Shown: piece after piece, positions 15,219-21,865 of the stretch
Layout: each line of letters starts with the position of its first letter
Numbering within the stretch: position 1 is the first letter of the stretch
Source: an uncultured Actinomycetes bacterium
GTDB lineage: Bacteria > Actinomycetota > Actinomycetes > S36-B12
DNA: 21,865 nt
Direction of reading: 5' to 3'
NCBI GenBank assembly: GCA_903848435.1
Contig: CAINGG010000046.1
Location: 1 to 21,865, forward strand
Made by a program: the position numbers and the translations under genes
The notes under the pieces: model-generated
Seen by the model: the letters and a program-made list of their open reading frames with translations, nothing else
Database searches by the model: none
Told to the model about the DNA's origin: nothing

Positions 15219-15770
15219 CTAGTGAAGCGCGAGGCCCGGCGGCGGCGTGTCGTCCATTTCCACGGTGTCGGGCCACGGCGTGCGACCGGCGAGCGAGAAC
15301 CACCTGACGAAGCGCTGCTTGCGGACCTGTCGACACGCGCGCACGCCATCATTGAGGAAGCGCCTCGATAGCTGCACGCGCACGCAGCTCGCGCGCAGCT
15401 CCTCGAGCATCTGCGCGTACTCAGGGTCCTCGCGAAGCTCATCGACCTCCTCGCGGTCCGACAGAGCTTCCGCGAGAACGCGAGTGAGATTGCTCTCAGC
15501 GAGCCCTCGTGCCACGCGATCGTCGTCCTGCGCGGCACGGGCACCGTGCGCGCTATCGGCGAGCACGACCGTCGTGGCAGGGTCGAACAAAGCGGTGGAT
15601 GCCAGGTCGAGCACCAGCGCGGACCGCTTCAGGAGCTGCACGTCCAGGGCGGTCTCGGCGGCATCGATCCTGCGGTGCAGGCGATCGAGTCGGCCCGCGG
15701 TCATGCTGAGATAGAGGGCCAGGAGCGCCACGAGCGCGCCTACCACGGCGAGCCACCACCAGCCGCTCAC
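15219..15770 (-). CDS. LemA-like single-span membrane protein
   Basis: A protein of 183 residues and unknown function. One N-terminal helix (~4-22, WWWLAVVGALVALLALYLS) is followed by a helical region with RLDRLHRRIDAAETALDVQLLKRSALVLDLA. That resembles the LemA-type coiled region seen in the gene after pimA in other actinobacteria. The middle holds an acidic helical stretch. The end keeps ASCVRVQLSRRFLNDGVRACRQVR, which recalls the LemA pattern in which Asn/Asp and Arg residues follow a long helix. In M. tuberculosis the positional counterpart (Rv2609c) carries a NUDIX domain; no NUDIX box is visible here. The GTG overlaps the pimA stop (GTGA). LemA membership is a resemblance call. Confidence 0.65.
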   Translation of the reverse strand: MSGWWWLAVVGALVALLALYLSMTAGRLDRLHRRIDAAETALDVQLLKRSALVLDLASTALFDPATTVVLADSAHGARAAQDDDRVARGLAESNLTRVLAEALSDREEVDELREDPEYAQMLEELRASCVRVQLSRRFLNDGVRACRQVRKQRFVRWFSLAGRTPWPDTVEMDDTPPPGLALH

Positions 15771-16939
15771 GCCTCGCTCCCCCGCCCTCGCCGAGCGAGT
15801 CGGCCTACGATCTGGCCGCGCAGGTCCTCCTCGACGCGCTGCTGGCCACTCACGACGCTTTCGTACACGTGAAGCACGTCGTCACTGACGGCGGTCCAGT
15901 CGTAGCGACGGACCCGCTCGCGGCCGAGTGCGCTGAGTGCCTCGCGGCGCGCAGGGTCATGCAGCAGGTCGACCACCGCTTCGGCCAGGGCAGCATGGTC
16001 ACCCACCGGAAAGGTCACGCCGCATCGCCCGGAATCCAGAACCCTTTCGAAGGCGTCCAAGTCACTGGCGACCACCGGCGTCCCCGCGGCCATGGCCTCC
16101 AGCAGGACGATGCCGAACGACTCCCCGCCGGTGTGCGGTGCGACGTACAGGTCGACCGATGCCAGCGCACGCGCCTTGGTCTCCTCATCGACCCGGCCGA
16201 GGCACGTGATGCGGTCCCGAATCGTCGCTTCGACATCGCTCAGGACCTCATCGGGATCGCCCGGCCCCACGAGCACTAGGCGGACCCCGGGCACGCGCTC
16301 CCGGATGAGCGGGAGCGCCTCCAGCAGTACCTGCAGTCCCTTGCGGCGCTCGTCCAGACGGCCCAGGAACAGGATCGTCGGACCACCCCAGTCGCGCAGC
16401 GGCTGCGCCGCCGCGAATCTGTCGACGCGCACGCCGTTGGGGATCAACACCGCATCCGCCCCGACGTGATCGACGATCGTGCGTCGGGCATTCTCGCTCA
16501 CCGCGATGATCGCCGACACCTTCTCGAGGACTGTCTGCGCGAGGTAGTAGCCCGTCGCCAGCACCCTCGACCGCTCGACCGATGAGTGCACCGTGGCCAC
16601 GATCGGCCCGCGCGCTGCCCAGCAAGCCAATCCACCGAGGGATGGGGCGAGGGGCTCGTGCACGTGCAGGACGTCGAAGTTGCCGTCGCGGATCCACCGG
16701 CGCACTCGCGCGGTGGCCTTGACACCGAGTGTGAGCCGAGCAACCGAGCCGTTGTAGGGGACGGCGCGCGGTCGCCCGCCATCGACGGCGTAGACAGGGA
16801 GCTCGTCGGGGTCATCCACCGGCGTGAGCACGCTGACGTCGTGACCGCGCTCTATCAAGGACTCGGCCAGATCGCGCACGTGGGCCTGGACGCCTCCCGG
16901 AACATCCCAGGCGTAGGGGCACACGATGCCGATCCTCAT
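15767..16939 (-). CDS. pimA: GT4 glycosyltransferase, PimA-like phosphatidylinositol mannosyltransferase
   Basis: Transfers mannose from GDP-mannose to phosphatidyl-myo-inositol on the inner membrane face, the first step of PIM synthesis. The protein has 390 residues and a GT-B fold. The N-terminus reads MRIGIVCPYAWDVPGGVQ. H118 is in TVHSS, R194 and K200 are in GRLDERRKG, and the EX7E motif is GGESFGIVLLE (E273, E281). These positions nearly coincide with the M. smegmatis PimA catalytic residues (H118, R196, K202, E274). The start ATG at 16939 overlaps the stop of the acyltransferase gene (ATGA). The pgsA-patA-pimA context makes PimA much more likely than another GT4 enzyme. Confidence 0.92.
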   Translation of the reverse strand: MRIGIVCPYAWDVPGGVQAHVRDLAESLIERGHDVSVLTPVDDPDELPVYAVDGGRPRAVPYNGSVARLTLGVKATARVRRWIRDGNFDVLHVHEPLAPSLGGLACWAARGPIVATVHSSVERSRVLATGYYLAQTVLEKVSAIIAVSENARRTIVDHVGADAVLIPNGVRVDRFAAAQPLRDWGGPTILFLGRLDERRKGLQVLLEALPLIRERVPGVRLVLVGPGDPDEVLSDVEATIRDRITCLGRVDEETKARALASVDLYVAPHTGGESFGIVLLEAMAAGTPVVASDLDAFERVLDSGRCGVTFPVGDHAALAEAVVDLLHDPARREALSALGRERVRRYDWTAVSDDVLHVYESVVSGQQRVEEDLRGQIVGRLARRGRGSEA

Positions 16940-17847
16940 GACGGGCTCGCCACCCGACGAGGCTCGAGGTCGGCGGTCCAGAGGCGCTGCATCATGTGCC
17001 AGTCCTGCGGATGGGCCCTGATGCCGGCGGCGAAGGCATCCGCCATCTCCTGGGTCATGCGCTGGATTCGCGAGTCGCGATCGCCGTCGACGGGGATCGC
17101 GATCGCCGGGCCGACCGATCCCTCCACGCCGGAGTCGGTGTGCCACAGGATGACCGGCATGATCGGCGCGCCCGTCATCATCGACAGGACCGCGGGTCCG
17201 GCCGGCATCGATGCGGTCTCGCCGAAGAACTCGACATCCACTCCCGTATGACTGAGATCGCGGTCCGCGAGCAGGCACACGAGACGTCCTTCGCGCAGAC
17301 GGCGTACGAGCATGCGGATGACATCGGGATCGCCCAGCGGATAGACCTCCATGCCGAGCGATTCCCGATAGGCGACGAACTTGTCGTAGAGGCCCTCTGG
17401 CTTGAGCCGCTCGGCCACCGTGACCAGGGTGCCGTAGCGCGCGCACGCCCAGGCACCCGCGAGGTCCCAGTTGCCCATGTGCGGGCTCACCATGATCGCG
17501 CCGCGACCATCGGCCACCGCGCTGTCCAGCAAGTCCAAGCCCTCGACCAATCGGAATGAGGAGTTCACGCGCTCGGTGGTCCAGGACGGCAGTCGAAAGG
17601 CCTCGCACCAGTAGCGCATGTAGCGCCGCACTCCCTCGTGGGTGATCGAGTCGAGGTCGGGCAGCCGATCGTCGGCGACGACGCGCGCCAGGTTGGCACG
17701 CAGTTGACGCACCCCTTGGCCCTGCTGGCGCCAGGTGCGATCGGCAACGACGTTGAAGAACCGCCTTGCCGCGGGTTCGGGCATGGTCCTGACCACGGAC
17801 CAGCCGGCTCCGAAGCCCACGTTGGAGAGCGCTTCGGAGAAGGTCAC
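16936..17847 (-). CDS. patA: PatA-like phosphatidylinositol mannoside acyltransferase
   Basis: LpxL/HtrB-superfamily acyltransferase that probably adds a fatty acyl group from acyl-CoA to the mannose of PIM at the membrane. The protein has 303 residues. The HX4D motif is HMGNWD (H123, D128), preceded by AIMVSP. Other family features are the ERLKPEGLYDKFVAYRESLGMEVYPLG segment, LLADRDLSHTGVDVEFFGE and PAGPAVLSMMTGAPIMPVI. The GTG at 17847 overlaps the pgsA stop (GTGA); the frame is open to 18258 but only through pgsA. It lies between pgsA and pimA, the same order as in M. tuberculosis Rv2612c-Rv2611c-Rv2610c. Confidence 0.92.
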   Translation of the reverse strand: MTFSEALSNVGFGAGWSVVRTMPEPAARRFFNVVADRTWRQQGQGVRQLRANLARVVADDRLPDLDSITHEGVRRYMRYWCEAFRLPSWTTERVNSSFRLVEGLDLLDSAVADGRGAIMVSPHMGNWDLAGAWACARYGTLVTVAERLKPEGLYDKFVAYRESLGMEVYPLGDPDVIRMLVRRLREGRLVCLLADRDLSHTGVDVEFFGETASMPAGPAVLSMMTGAPIMPVILWHTDSGVEGSVGPAIAIPVDGDRDSRIQRMTQEMADAFAAGIRAHPQDWHMMQRLWTADLEPRRVASPS

Positions 17848-18506
17848 GAAGCGTCCTGGCCCGGCGGAACGGCCGGGCCGTCCTGCTCGGGCTTCGGGGG
17901 CTTGACGTAGAGCTGTCGGCGCACCACCACCACGCGCTGCACGATGGTCACCACGCTGACCACGGCGAGCACGCCGAGCGCGATGGGCAGCACATAGGGA
18001 ACGCCAAGCCCGGCGAGGAGTGCGGCGAGCAGCGCGACGATGAGTCGCTCGGCGCGCTCGGCGATGCCGACATTGGCGGTCGCGCCCACGGCCTCGGCGC
18101 GTGCCTTGGCGTAGGAGATCACCTGCCCACCGACGAGGCAGGTCAGCGCCGCCGCGGTGGTCCAGGCATTGCCCGTCGAGGCCGCCCACAACACAAGCGC
18201 ACCGAACACGCAACCGTCGGCAATTCGATCCAAGGTCGCGTCCAGGAAGTTGCCCCACGGACCCGCTCGGCCCGACAGCCGCGCCATGGTCCCGTCAAGC
18301 AGGTCGAAGAGCACGAAGGCAGCGATGATCAGGCAGCCGGGGACGAAGTTGCCGCGCGGAAAGAAGACGAGGGCAGCCGTGCACGTGCCCAGGGTCCCGA
18401 TGACCGTCACGGCGTCGGGTGAGACGTGCAAGCGCAGGAGCAGCCGGGCCGGCGGCTCCAAGACGGCCGAGGAGAGCTTCCTGGCCGCGGGGTTGTTGAG
18501 CACCAC
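17844..18506 (-). CDS. pgsA: Phosphatidylinositol (phosphate) synthase, CDP-alcohol phosphatidyltransferase
   Basis: Joins CDP-diacylglycerol with inositol phosphate to give the PI/PIP lipid that PimA and PatA then modify. The protein has 220 residues and about six membrane helices. The CDP-alcohol phosphotransferase motif D-x2-DG-x2-AR-...-G-...-D-x3-D is complete: D68, D71-G72, A75-R76, D89 and D93. The start is one of two adjacent GTG codons (18506 or 18503), with GAGGAGA upstream; 18503 has the better spacing. The C-terminal tail is Pro/Glu/Asp-rich and probably cytoplasmic. It is the first gene of the long minus-strand run and is divergent from the EF-G-like gene. Confidence 0.93.
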   Translation of the reverse strand: MVLNNPAARKLSSAVLEPPARLLLRLHVSPDAVTVIGTLGTCTAALVFFPRGNFVPGCLIIAAFVLFDLLDGTMARLSGRAGPWGNFLDATLDRIADGCVFGALVLWAASTGNAWTTAAALTCLVGGQVISYAKARAEAVGATANVGIAERAERLIVALLAALLAGLGVPYVLPIALGVLAVVSVVTIVQRVVVVRRQLYVKPPKPEQDGPAVPPGQDAS

Positions 18507-18531
18507 GTCTCCTCTGCGCCGCGTACTGCGG

Positions 18532-18537
18532 ATGCTA
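18532..18537 (-). promoter_or_regulatory. Possible -10 element for the pgsA operon
   Basis: The minus strand reads TAGCAT (TANNNT), about 30 bases upstream of the pgsA start. The -35 position (CGGGTG) is poor and overlaps the 13-bp dyad at 18547-18559. Confidence 0.25.
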
Positions 18538-18546
18538 CGGCCTCAG

Positions 18547-18559
18547 GGGTGCCGCACCC
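18547..18559. promoter_or_regulatory. 13-bp dyad in the divergent pgsA/EF-G-like region
   Basis: GGGTGC-C-GCACCC is a perfect 6+1+6 palindrome in the 147-base region between the two divergent genes. It lies upstream of the possible pgsA -10. The position suits an operator for a dimeric regulator acting on one or both genes. A second short pair (TGCCG at 18586-18590, CGGCA at 18600-18604) lies nearer the EF-G-like gene. No -10-like TANNNT occurs on the plus strand between 18541 and 18653, so that gene's promoter is not identified. Confidence 0.35.
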
Positions 18560-18653
18560 GACGCCCGTGCCTTGGGCGAACTCCTTGCCGTGGACCACCC
18601 GGCAGGTGAAAGGTGGGACCCGCAGGCAGGCACGTGACGGCCAGGGAGGCACC

Positions 18654-20798
18654 GTGGCGCAGACAGCACCGGGCAGGGAGTCGAAGTCCGCACCGCCGAG
18701 TGATCCGGCGGCGATCCGCAACGTGGTCCTCGTGGGTCCCAGTCATGCCGGCAAGACCACTCTCATCGAGCACCTGGCGCTTGCGACGGGAGCGATCTCC
18801 CGCGCCGGCACCGTCGAGAGCGGCTCGACACTCAGCGACAGCGACGAGGCCGAGCAGCGCCAACAGCGATCGGTGTCCTTGAGCCTGGTCCCGATAGATC
18901 ACGATGGCGTGCGCATCAACCTGCTCGACACGCCCGGCTATGCGGACTTCGTCGGCGAGGTGCGCGCGGGCCTGCGCGCGGCCGATGCCGCACTCTTCGT
19001 CGTCTCTGCTGTCGACGGAGTCGACGCTGCGACCTGCATGCTCTGGGACGAGTGCGCTGCCGTGGGCATGCCGCGTGCCATCGTGGTCACGAAAGCGGAC
19101 CGCGAGCGGGCCGACGTCGAAGGCACGATCGAGCACTGTCAGTCGCTCTTCGGCGAGGGCCAGGGGGTGCTTCCGCTCTACCTGCCGATGCACGCCGACG
19201 ACGGGCACGTCGCGGGCCTGATCGGACTGCTGTCCCAGCGCATCTTCGACTACTCGGGCGGCGTGCGGGTCGACCGCGAAGCCGATCCGCAGCACCCGTC
19301 CCTGATCGAAGATGCCCGAACAGCACTACTCGAAGGCATCATCACGGAGTCCGAGGACGAGTCGCTCATGGACCGCTTCCTGGACGGCGAGGAGATCCCC
19401 TTCGACACCCTCGTCGACGATCTCGAGAAGGCCGTGGCGCGGGGCCACTTCTTCCCCGTCCTGGTGACCGCGACGGCGCCGGTCGGCTTCGGGATGCACG
19501 AGTTGCTCGAAGTGCTCGTACGTGGGTTCCCGTCTCCGCTCGAGCATCCATTGCCCGCCGTCACCAGCCCCGACGGCTCGCCGCAGGCACCGCTGACCTG
19601 CGACCCGTCCGGTCCGCTGTGTGCCGAGGTCGTCAAGACGTCATCCGATCCCTACGTCGGTCGGATGTCGCTCGTGCGCGTTTTCTCCGGGACCTTGCGC
19701 GCCGACTCGACGTTGCACGTGTCCGGCCACTTCATGACAGACCGCGGCCATCAAGACCATGACATCGACGAGCGGGTCGGCTCGCTCGTCTCACCCCTCG
19801 GCAAGACCCAGCGCGCGATCGGCAGTGTCATCGCCGGAGACATCGCAGCGGTGGCGAAGCTCGGGCACGCCGAGACGGGCGACACCCTCTCGAGCCCGGA
19901 GCACCCCCTACTGATCGAGCCCTGGGTGATGCCCGATCCCCTGCTGCCCGTGGCGATCGTCGCGCACTCCACCTCCGACGAGGACAAACTCACGGGTGCG
20001 CTCGGCCGGCTGGTCGCCGAGGACCCGACGATGCGCCTGGAGCGCAACGCCGAGACCGGCCAGATCGTGCTGTGGTGCATGGGAGAGGCGCACGTCGATG
20101 TCGTACTCGACCGCCTCAAGGGACGCTACGGCGTCAGCGTCGACTCCGAGCCGCTGCGCGTATCGCTGCGAGAGACCTTCACCGGACCGGCCAGAGGCCA
20201 CGGTCGCCTCGTCAAGCAGTCCGGTGGCCACGGCCAGTACGCCGTCTGCGATATCGAGGTCGAGCCGCTTCCCGCCGGCAGCGGCTTCGAATTCGTCGAC
20301 AAGGTGGTCGGCGGCGCGGTGCCGCGGCAGTTCATTCCGTCGGTCGAGAAGGGCGTGCGCTCGCAGATGGCCAAGGGGGTCTCCGCGGGCTACCCGGTCG
20401 TGGACATCCGCGTCACGCTCGTCGATGGCAAGGCCCACAGTGTGGATTCATCGGACATGGCGTTCCAGACGGCGGGCGGCATAGCTCTGCGGGAGGCGGC
20501 AACGGCATCGAGCATCTCCCTGCTCGAGCCCATCGATGAGGTGCTCGTGCTCGTGCCCGACGAGTACGTCGGCGCAGTGATGTCCGATCTCTCCGGTCGC
20601 CGCGGCCGCGTGACGGGCAGCGAGGGAGTCGGCGCAGGGCGCACGAAGATCACTGCCGATGTGCCGGGACTCGAACTCACGCGCTACGCGATCGACCTGC
20701 GCAGCCTGGCCCACGGGACCGCGACCTTCACGCGGCGCTATCGAGGACACGAGCCCATGCCCAGCCAGGTCGCGCAGGGCCTTAGCGGCGCCTCCTGA
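18654..20798 (+). CDS. Elongation factor G-like protein (EF-G2 type)
   Basis: Five-domain translation-GTPase relative of 714 residues; not the main EF-G. I choose the GTG at 18654 with a GGGAGG site (18644-18649); the frame is open to 18426 but runs across the promoter region and into pgsA. G1 is GPSHAGKT (28-35). G3 is DTPGY (92-96), with Tyr in place of the catalytic His of DTPGH. G4 is TKAD (146-149) rather than NKxD. The switch I Thr is replaced by Ser in RSVSLSL. Domain II, the G-x-LVKQSGGHGQY segment of domain IV and a domain V ending in TRRYRGHEPMPSQVAQ are present. M. smegmatis EF-G2 binds guanine nucleotide but lacks ribosome-dependent GTPase activity, and this protein has the same type of changes. 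A pgsA neighbour of this type also occurs in Streptomyces. Confidence 0.93.
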   Translation: MAQTAPGRESKSAPPSDPAAIRNVVLVGPSHAGKTTLIEHLALATGAISRAGTVESGSTLSDSDEAEQRQQRSVSLSLVPIDHDGVRINLLDTPGYADFVGEVRAGLRAADAALFVVSAVDGVDAATCMLWDECAAVGMPRAIVVTKADRERADVEGTIEHCQSLFGEGQGVLPLYLPMHADDGHVAGLIGLLSQRIFDYSGGVRVDREADPQHPSLIEDARTALLEGIITESEDESLMDRFLDGEEIPFDTLVDDLEKAVARGHFFPVLVTATAPVGFGMHELLEVLVRGFPSPLEHPLPAVTSPDGSPQAPLTCDPSGPLCAEVVKTSSDPYVGRMSLVRVFSGTLRADSTLHVSGHFMTDRGHQDHDIDERVGSLVSPLGKTQRAIGSVIAGDIAAVAKLGHAETGDTLSSPEHPLLIEPWVMPDPLLPVAIVAHSTSDEDKLTGALGRLVAEDPTMRLERNAETGQIVLWCMGEAHVDVVLDRLKGRYGVSVDSEPLRVSLRETFTGPARGHGRLVKQSGGHGQYAVCDIEVEPLPAGSGFEFVDKVVGGAVPRQFIPSVEKGVRSQMAKGVSAGYPVVDIRVTLVDGKAHSVDSSDMAFQTAGGIALREAATASSISLLEPIDEVLVLVPDEYVGAVMSDLSGRRGRVTGSEGVGAGRTKITADVPGLELTRYAIDLRSLAHGTATFTRRYRGHEPMPSQVAQGLSGAS

Positions 20799-20803
20799 GG
20801 CGC
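20788..20803. terminator. Possible bidirectional terminator hairpin
   Basis: GCGCCT and AGGCGC form a perfect 6-bp stem with a CCTG loop. It overlaps the last codons and stop of the EF-G-like gene and ends two bases before the cupin stop. It lies exactly between two convergent genes, a sensible place for a shared terminator. There is no T-run on either side. Confidence 0.4.
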
Positions 20804-20804
20804 G

Positions 20805-21242
20805 TCAGGACGGCCAGGGGTCCGATGCCCGACCGGTCGGGTGCGCTCCGAGATCGTCGTCGGGGCCCCCGGACCACCGCAAGACCCATTGCTGCGGCGT
20901 GAGCGCGCGAAAGCGATGCTCAGCTCCGGACATCGCCATCACATCTCCCGCGCCGAGCCACACCGAGACGACTCCACCGTCCGTCACCACCTGCAGCAGA
21001 CCCTCGCCGGAGCGCACCAGGTGAAGCTCGGCCTGCGCGTTGACATGCCAGGCGCCCATGCCGGAGTCCTCCTCGCCCGGTTCCGGCGGCTCGATCGGGA
21101 CCACCGCCCGCACCTGCCCCTGGCCTTCCGGCAGGCGGCGCGCGATGTCGGCCGCATCGATGTCGTCGGAGTCGATGGCCCAGAACTCGCTGCCAACTGC
21201 GGCAAGGAGCTCTGGTGCGTCCTGTCGATCGAAGCGCGGCAC
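20805..21242 (-). CDS. Small cupin-domain protein
   Basis: A protein of 145 residues and unknown substrate. The C-terminal half is a cupin barrel. Motif 1 is WHVNAQAELHLVRSGEG, with two His and one Glu as possible metal ligands. Motif 2 is GAGDVMAMSGAEHRF, with one His and the usual Pro lost. The N-terminus (DVPRFDRQDAPELLAAVGSEFWAIDSDDIDAADIARRL) is acidic and not recognisable. I choose the GTG at 21242, one base after the HIT stop; an ATG at 21266 inside the HIT gene is an alternative. It probably shares a transcript with HIT and thrS. A metal-dependent enzyme or sensor role is possible but not shown. Confidence 0.75.
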   Translation of the reverse strand: MPRFDRQDAPELLAAVGSEFWAIDSDDIDAADIARRLPEGQGQVRAVVPIEPPEPGEEDSGMGAWHVNAQAELHLVRSGEGLLQVVTDGGVVSVWLGAGDVMAMSGAEHRFRALTPQQWVLRWSGGPDDDLGAHPTGRASDPWPS

Positions 21243-21243
21243 G

Positions 21244-21792
21244 TCAGTCGGCCTTCGCCCAGGCATCCTGGAGGATCTGCCGGCTTTCCTCGAGCACCTG
21301 GGGCATGGTCTTGGTGTGACCGATGACCGGCAGGAAGTTGGTGTCGCCACCCCAGCGCGGCACGACGTGCTGGTGCAGATGGCCGGCAATCCCCGCACCC
21401 CCGACCTTGCCCTGGTTGATCCCGATATTGAAGCCATGGGCCCGAGTCGTGGCGCGCAGCACCTCCATCGAGCGCTGGGTGAGCTGACCGATCTCGAGCA
21501 CCTCCTCGGGCGTGAGATCGGTGTAGTCCGGGACGTGGCGATAGGGGCACACCAGAAGGTGCCCGGCGTTGTAGGGGAAGAGGTTCATCACGACGTAGGC
21601 GTGGATGCCGCGCTGCACGACGAGGCCCTCGTCCTCGGGCATCTGCGGAGCACGACAGAACGGGCACTCGTCGCCCGGGCCGTCGTGCGCGGGGCGGCTC
21701 TCTCCGGAGAGATAGGGCTGTCGGTGTGGCGTCCACAGCCGCTCCCATCGGTCCGGCAGGCCCGCATGGTCACGGCGTACGTCATCGCTCAT
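21244..21792 (-). CDS. HIT-family protein, probable Ap4A phosphorylase
   Basis: Likely splits diadenosine tetraphosphate (Ap4A), a by-product of aminoacyl-tRNA synthetases, using phosphate; this is the activity of the M. tuberculosis homologue Rv2613c. The protein has 182 residues. The HIT motif is HLHQHVVPRW (H138, H140, H142), preceded by NIGINQGKVGGAGIAG. A CPFC pair (C43, C46) near the N-terminus suits a zinc site. NLFPYNAGHLLVCPYRH is the usual family core. The ATG overlaps the stop of the upstream frame by four bases (ATGA). Following thrS and lying near pgsA is the standard actinobacterial arrangement; here an EF-G-like gene and a cupin gene stand between HIT and pgsA. Confidence 0.92.
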   Translation of the reverse strand: MSDDVRRDHAGLPDRWERLWTPHRQPYLSGESRPAHDGPGDECPFCRAPQMPEDEGLVVQRGIHAYVVMNLFPYNAGHLLVCPYRHVPDYTDLTPEEVLEIGQLTQRSMEVLRATTRAHGFNIGINQGKVGGAGIAGHLHQHVVPRWGGDTNFLPVIGHTKTMPQVLEESRQILQDAWAKAD

Positions 21793-21865
21793 GCGTACGG
21801 AGCGCTATCGACCTGGATCCTTCGGGCTATGGCGTCAGAGATCTCCGCGAGAGCCTCATCGACGA
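21789..21865 (-). CDS. thrS: Probable 3' end of thrS (threonyl-tRNA synthetase), partial
   Basis: The minus strand at the right edge holds an open frame of 24 codons ending in TGA at 21789-21791. The residues read VDEALAEISDAIARRIQVD and then SAPYA. The helical D-E-A-x-A-E-I pattern followed by a short tail suits the C-terminus of a ThrRS anticodon-binding domain. The ATGA overlap with the HIT gene and the standard order thrS-HIT-pgsA support this. Only the last residues are inside the window, so identity rests mainly on context. Confidence 0.6.
   Translation of the reverse strand, partial: VDEALAEISDAIARRIQVDSAPYA

Noticed and set aside
18426..18653. N-terminal extension of the EF-G-like protein into pgsA
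   Set aside because: The GTG at 18654 has a good ribosome site, and the extension does not resemble EF-G.
18543..19295. 250-codon minus-strand open frame upstream of pgsA
   Set aside because: Mostly antisense to the EF-G-like G domain; it would occupy the divergent promoter region and has no motif.
1..21865. Mobile element, phage, defence or biosynthetic island
   Set aside because: No transposase, integrase, terminal repeats, tRNA target or defence-type domains; nearly all genes belong to the conserved actinobacterial backbone.

Overview
The window is GC-rich and packed with genes. Codon use, frequent GTG starts and gene order point to a high-GC Actinomycetota (class Actinomycetes). The order thrS - HIT (Ap4A phosphorylase) - pgsA - patA - pimA - LemA-like protein - pdxS - pdxT - yebC - ruvC - ruvA - ruvB - yajC - secD - secF - rel, ending near a cyclophilin, matches the backbone known from Mycobacterium tuberculosis (about Rv2613c down to Rv2582) and Streptomyces. 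The genus cannot be named from this stretch. Phosphatidylinositol mannoside (PIM) genes suggest a lineage with PIM-type envelope lipids.

Layout, left to right. (1) Positions 1-2421, plus strand: the 3' part of a membrane-anchored cyclophilin, then a triple-DUF349 protein. (2) Positions 2425-18506, all minus strand: a run of fifteen genes. Read 5' to 3' it starts with lipid genes (PI/PIP synthase, PatA-like acyltransferase, PimA-like mannosyltransferase). It continues with a LemA-like membrane protein, a DUF3048 lipoprotein, PLP synthase (pdxS, pdxT), YebC, a WS/DGAT-type acyltransferase, the Holliday-junction genes ruvC-ruvA-ruvB, the Sec accessory genes yajC-secD-secF and bifunctional rel. 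(3) Positions 18654-20798, plus strand: an EF-G-like GTPase paralogue with altered G motifs. (4) Positions 20805-21865, minus strand: a cupin protein, a HIT-family Ap4A phosphorylase, and what is probably the last codons of thrS.

Many neighbours overlap by 1 or 4 bases (TGATG, ATGA, GTGA), so translational coupling is likely in pgsA-patA-pimA-LemA, pdxS-pdxT-yebC, ruvC-ruvA-ruvB, secD-secF and thrS-HIT. Likely separate control points are the pgsA/EF-G-like divergent region, the pdxS leader, a LexA-box-like site before ruvC, an inverted repeat before yajC, and the short gap before rel.

Departures from the usual backbone are a WS/DGAT gene between yebC and ruvC, a DUF3048 lipoprotein gene between the LemA-like gene and pdxS, a cupin gene after HIT, and no apt gene between secF and rel. 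I found no CRISPR array, insertion sequence, tRNA, rRNA, phage gene or toxin-antitoxin pair. I see no clearly new multi-gene system. The most useful leads are the candidate SOS control of ruvCAB, the degenerate EF-G paralogue, and the regulatory-looking inverted repeats.
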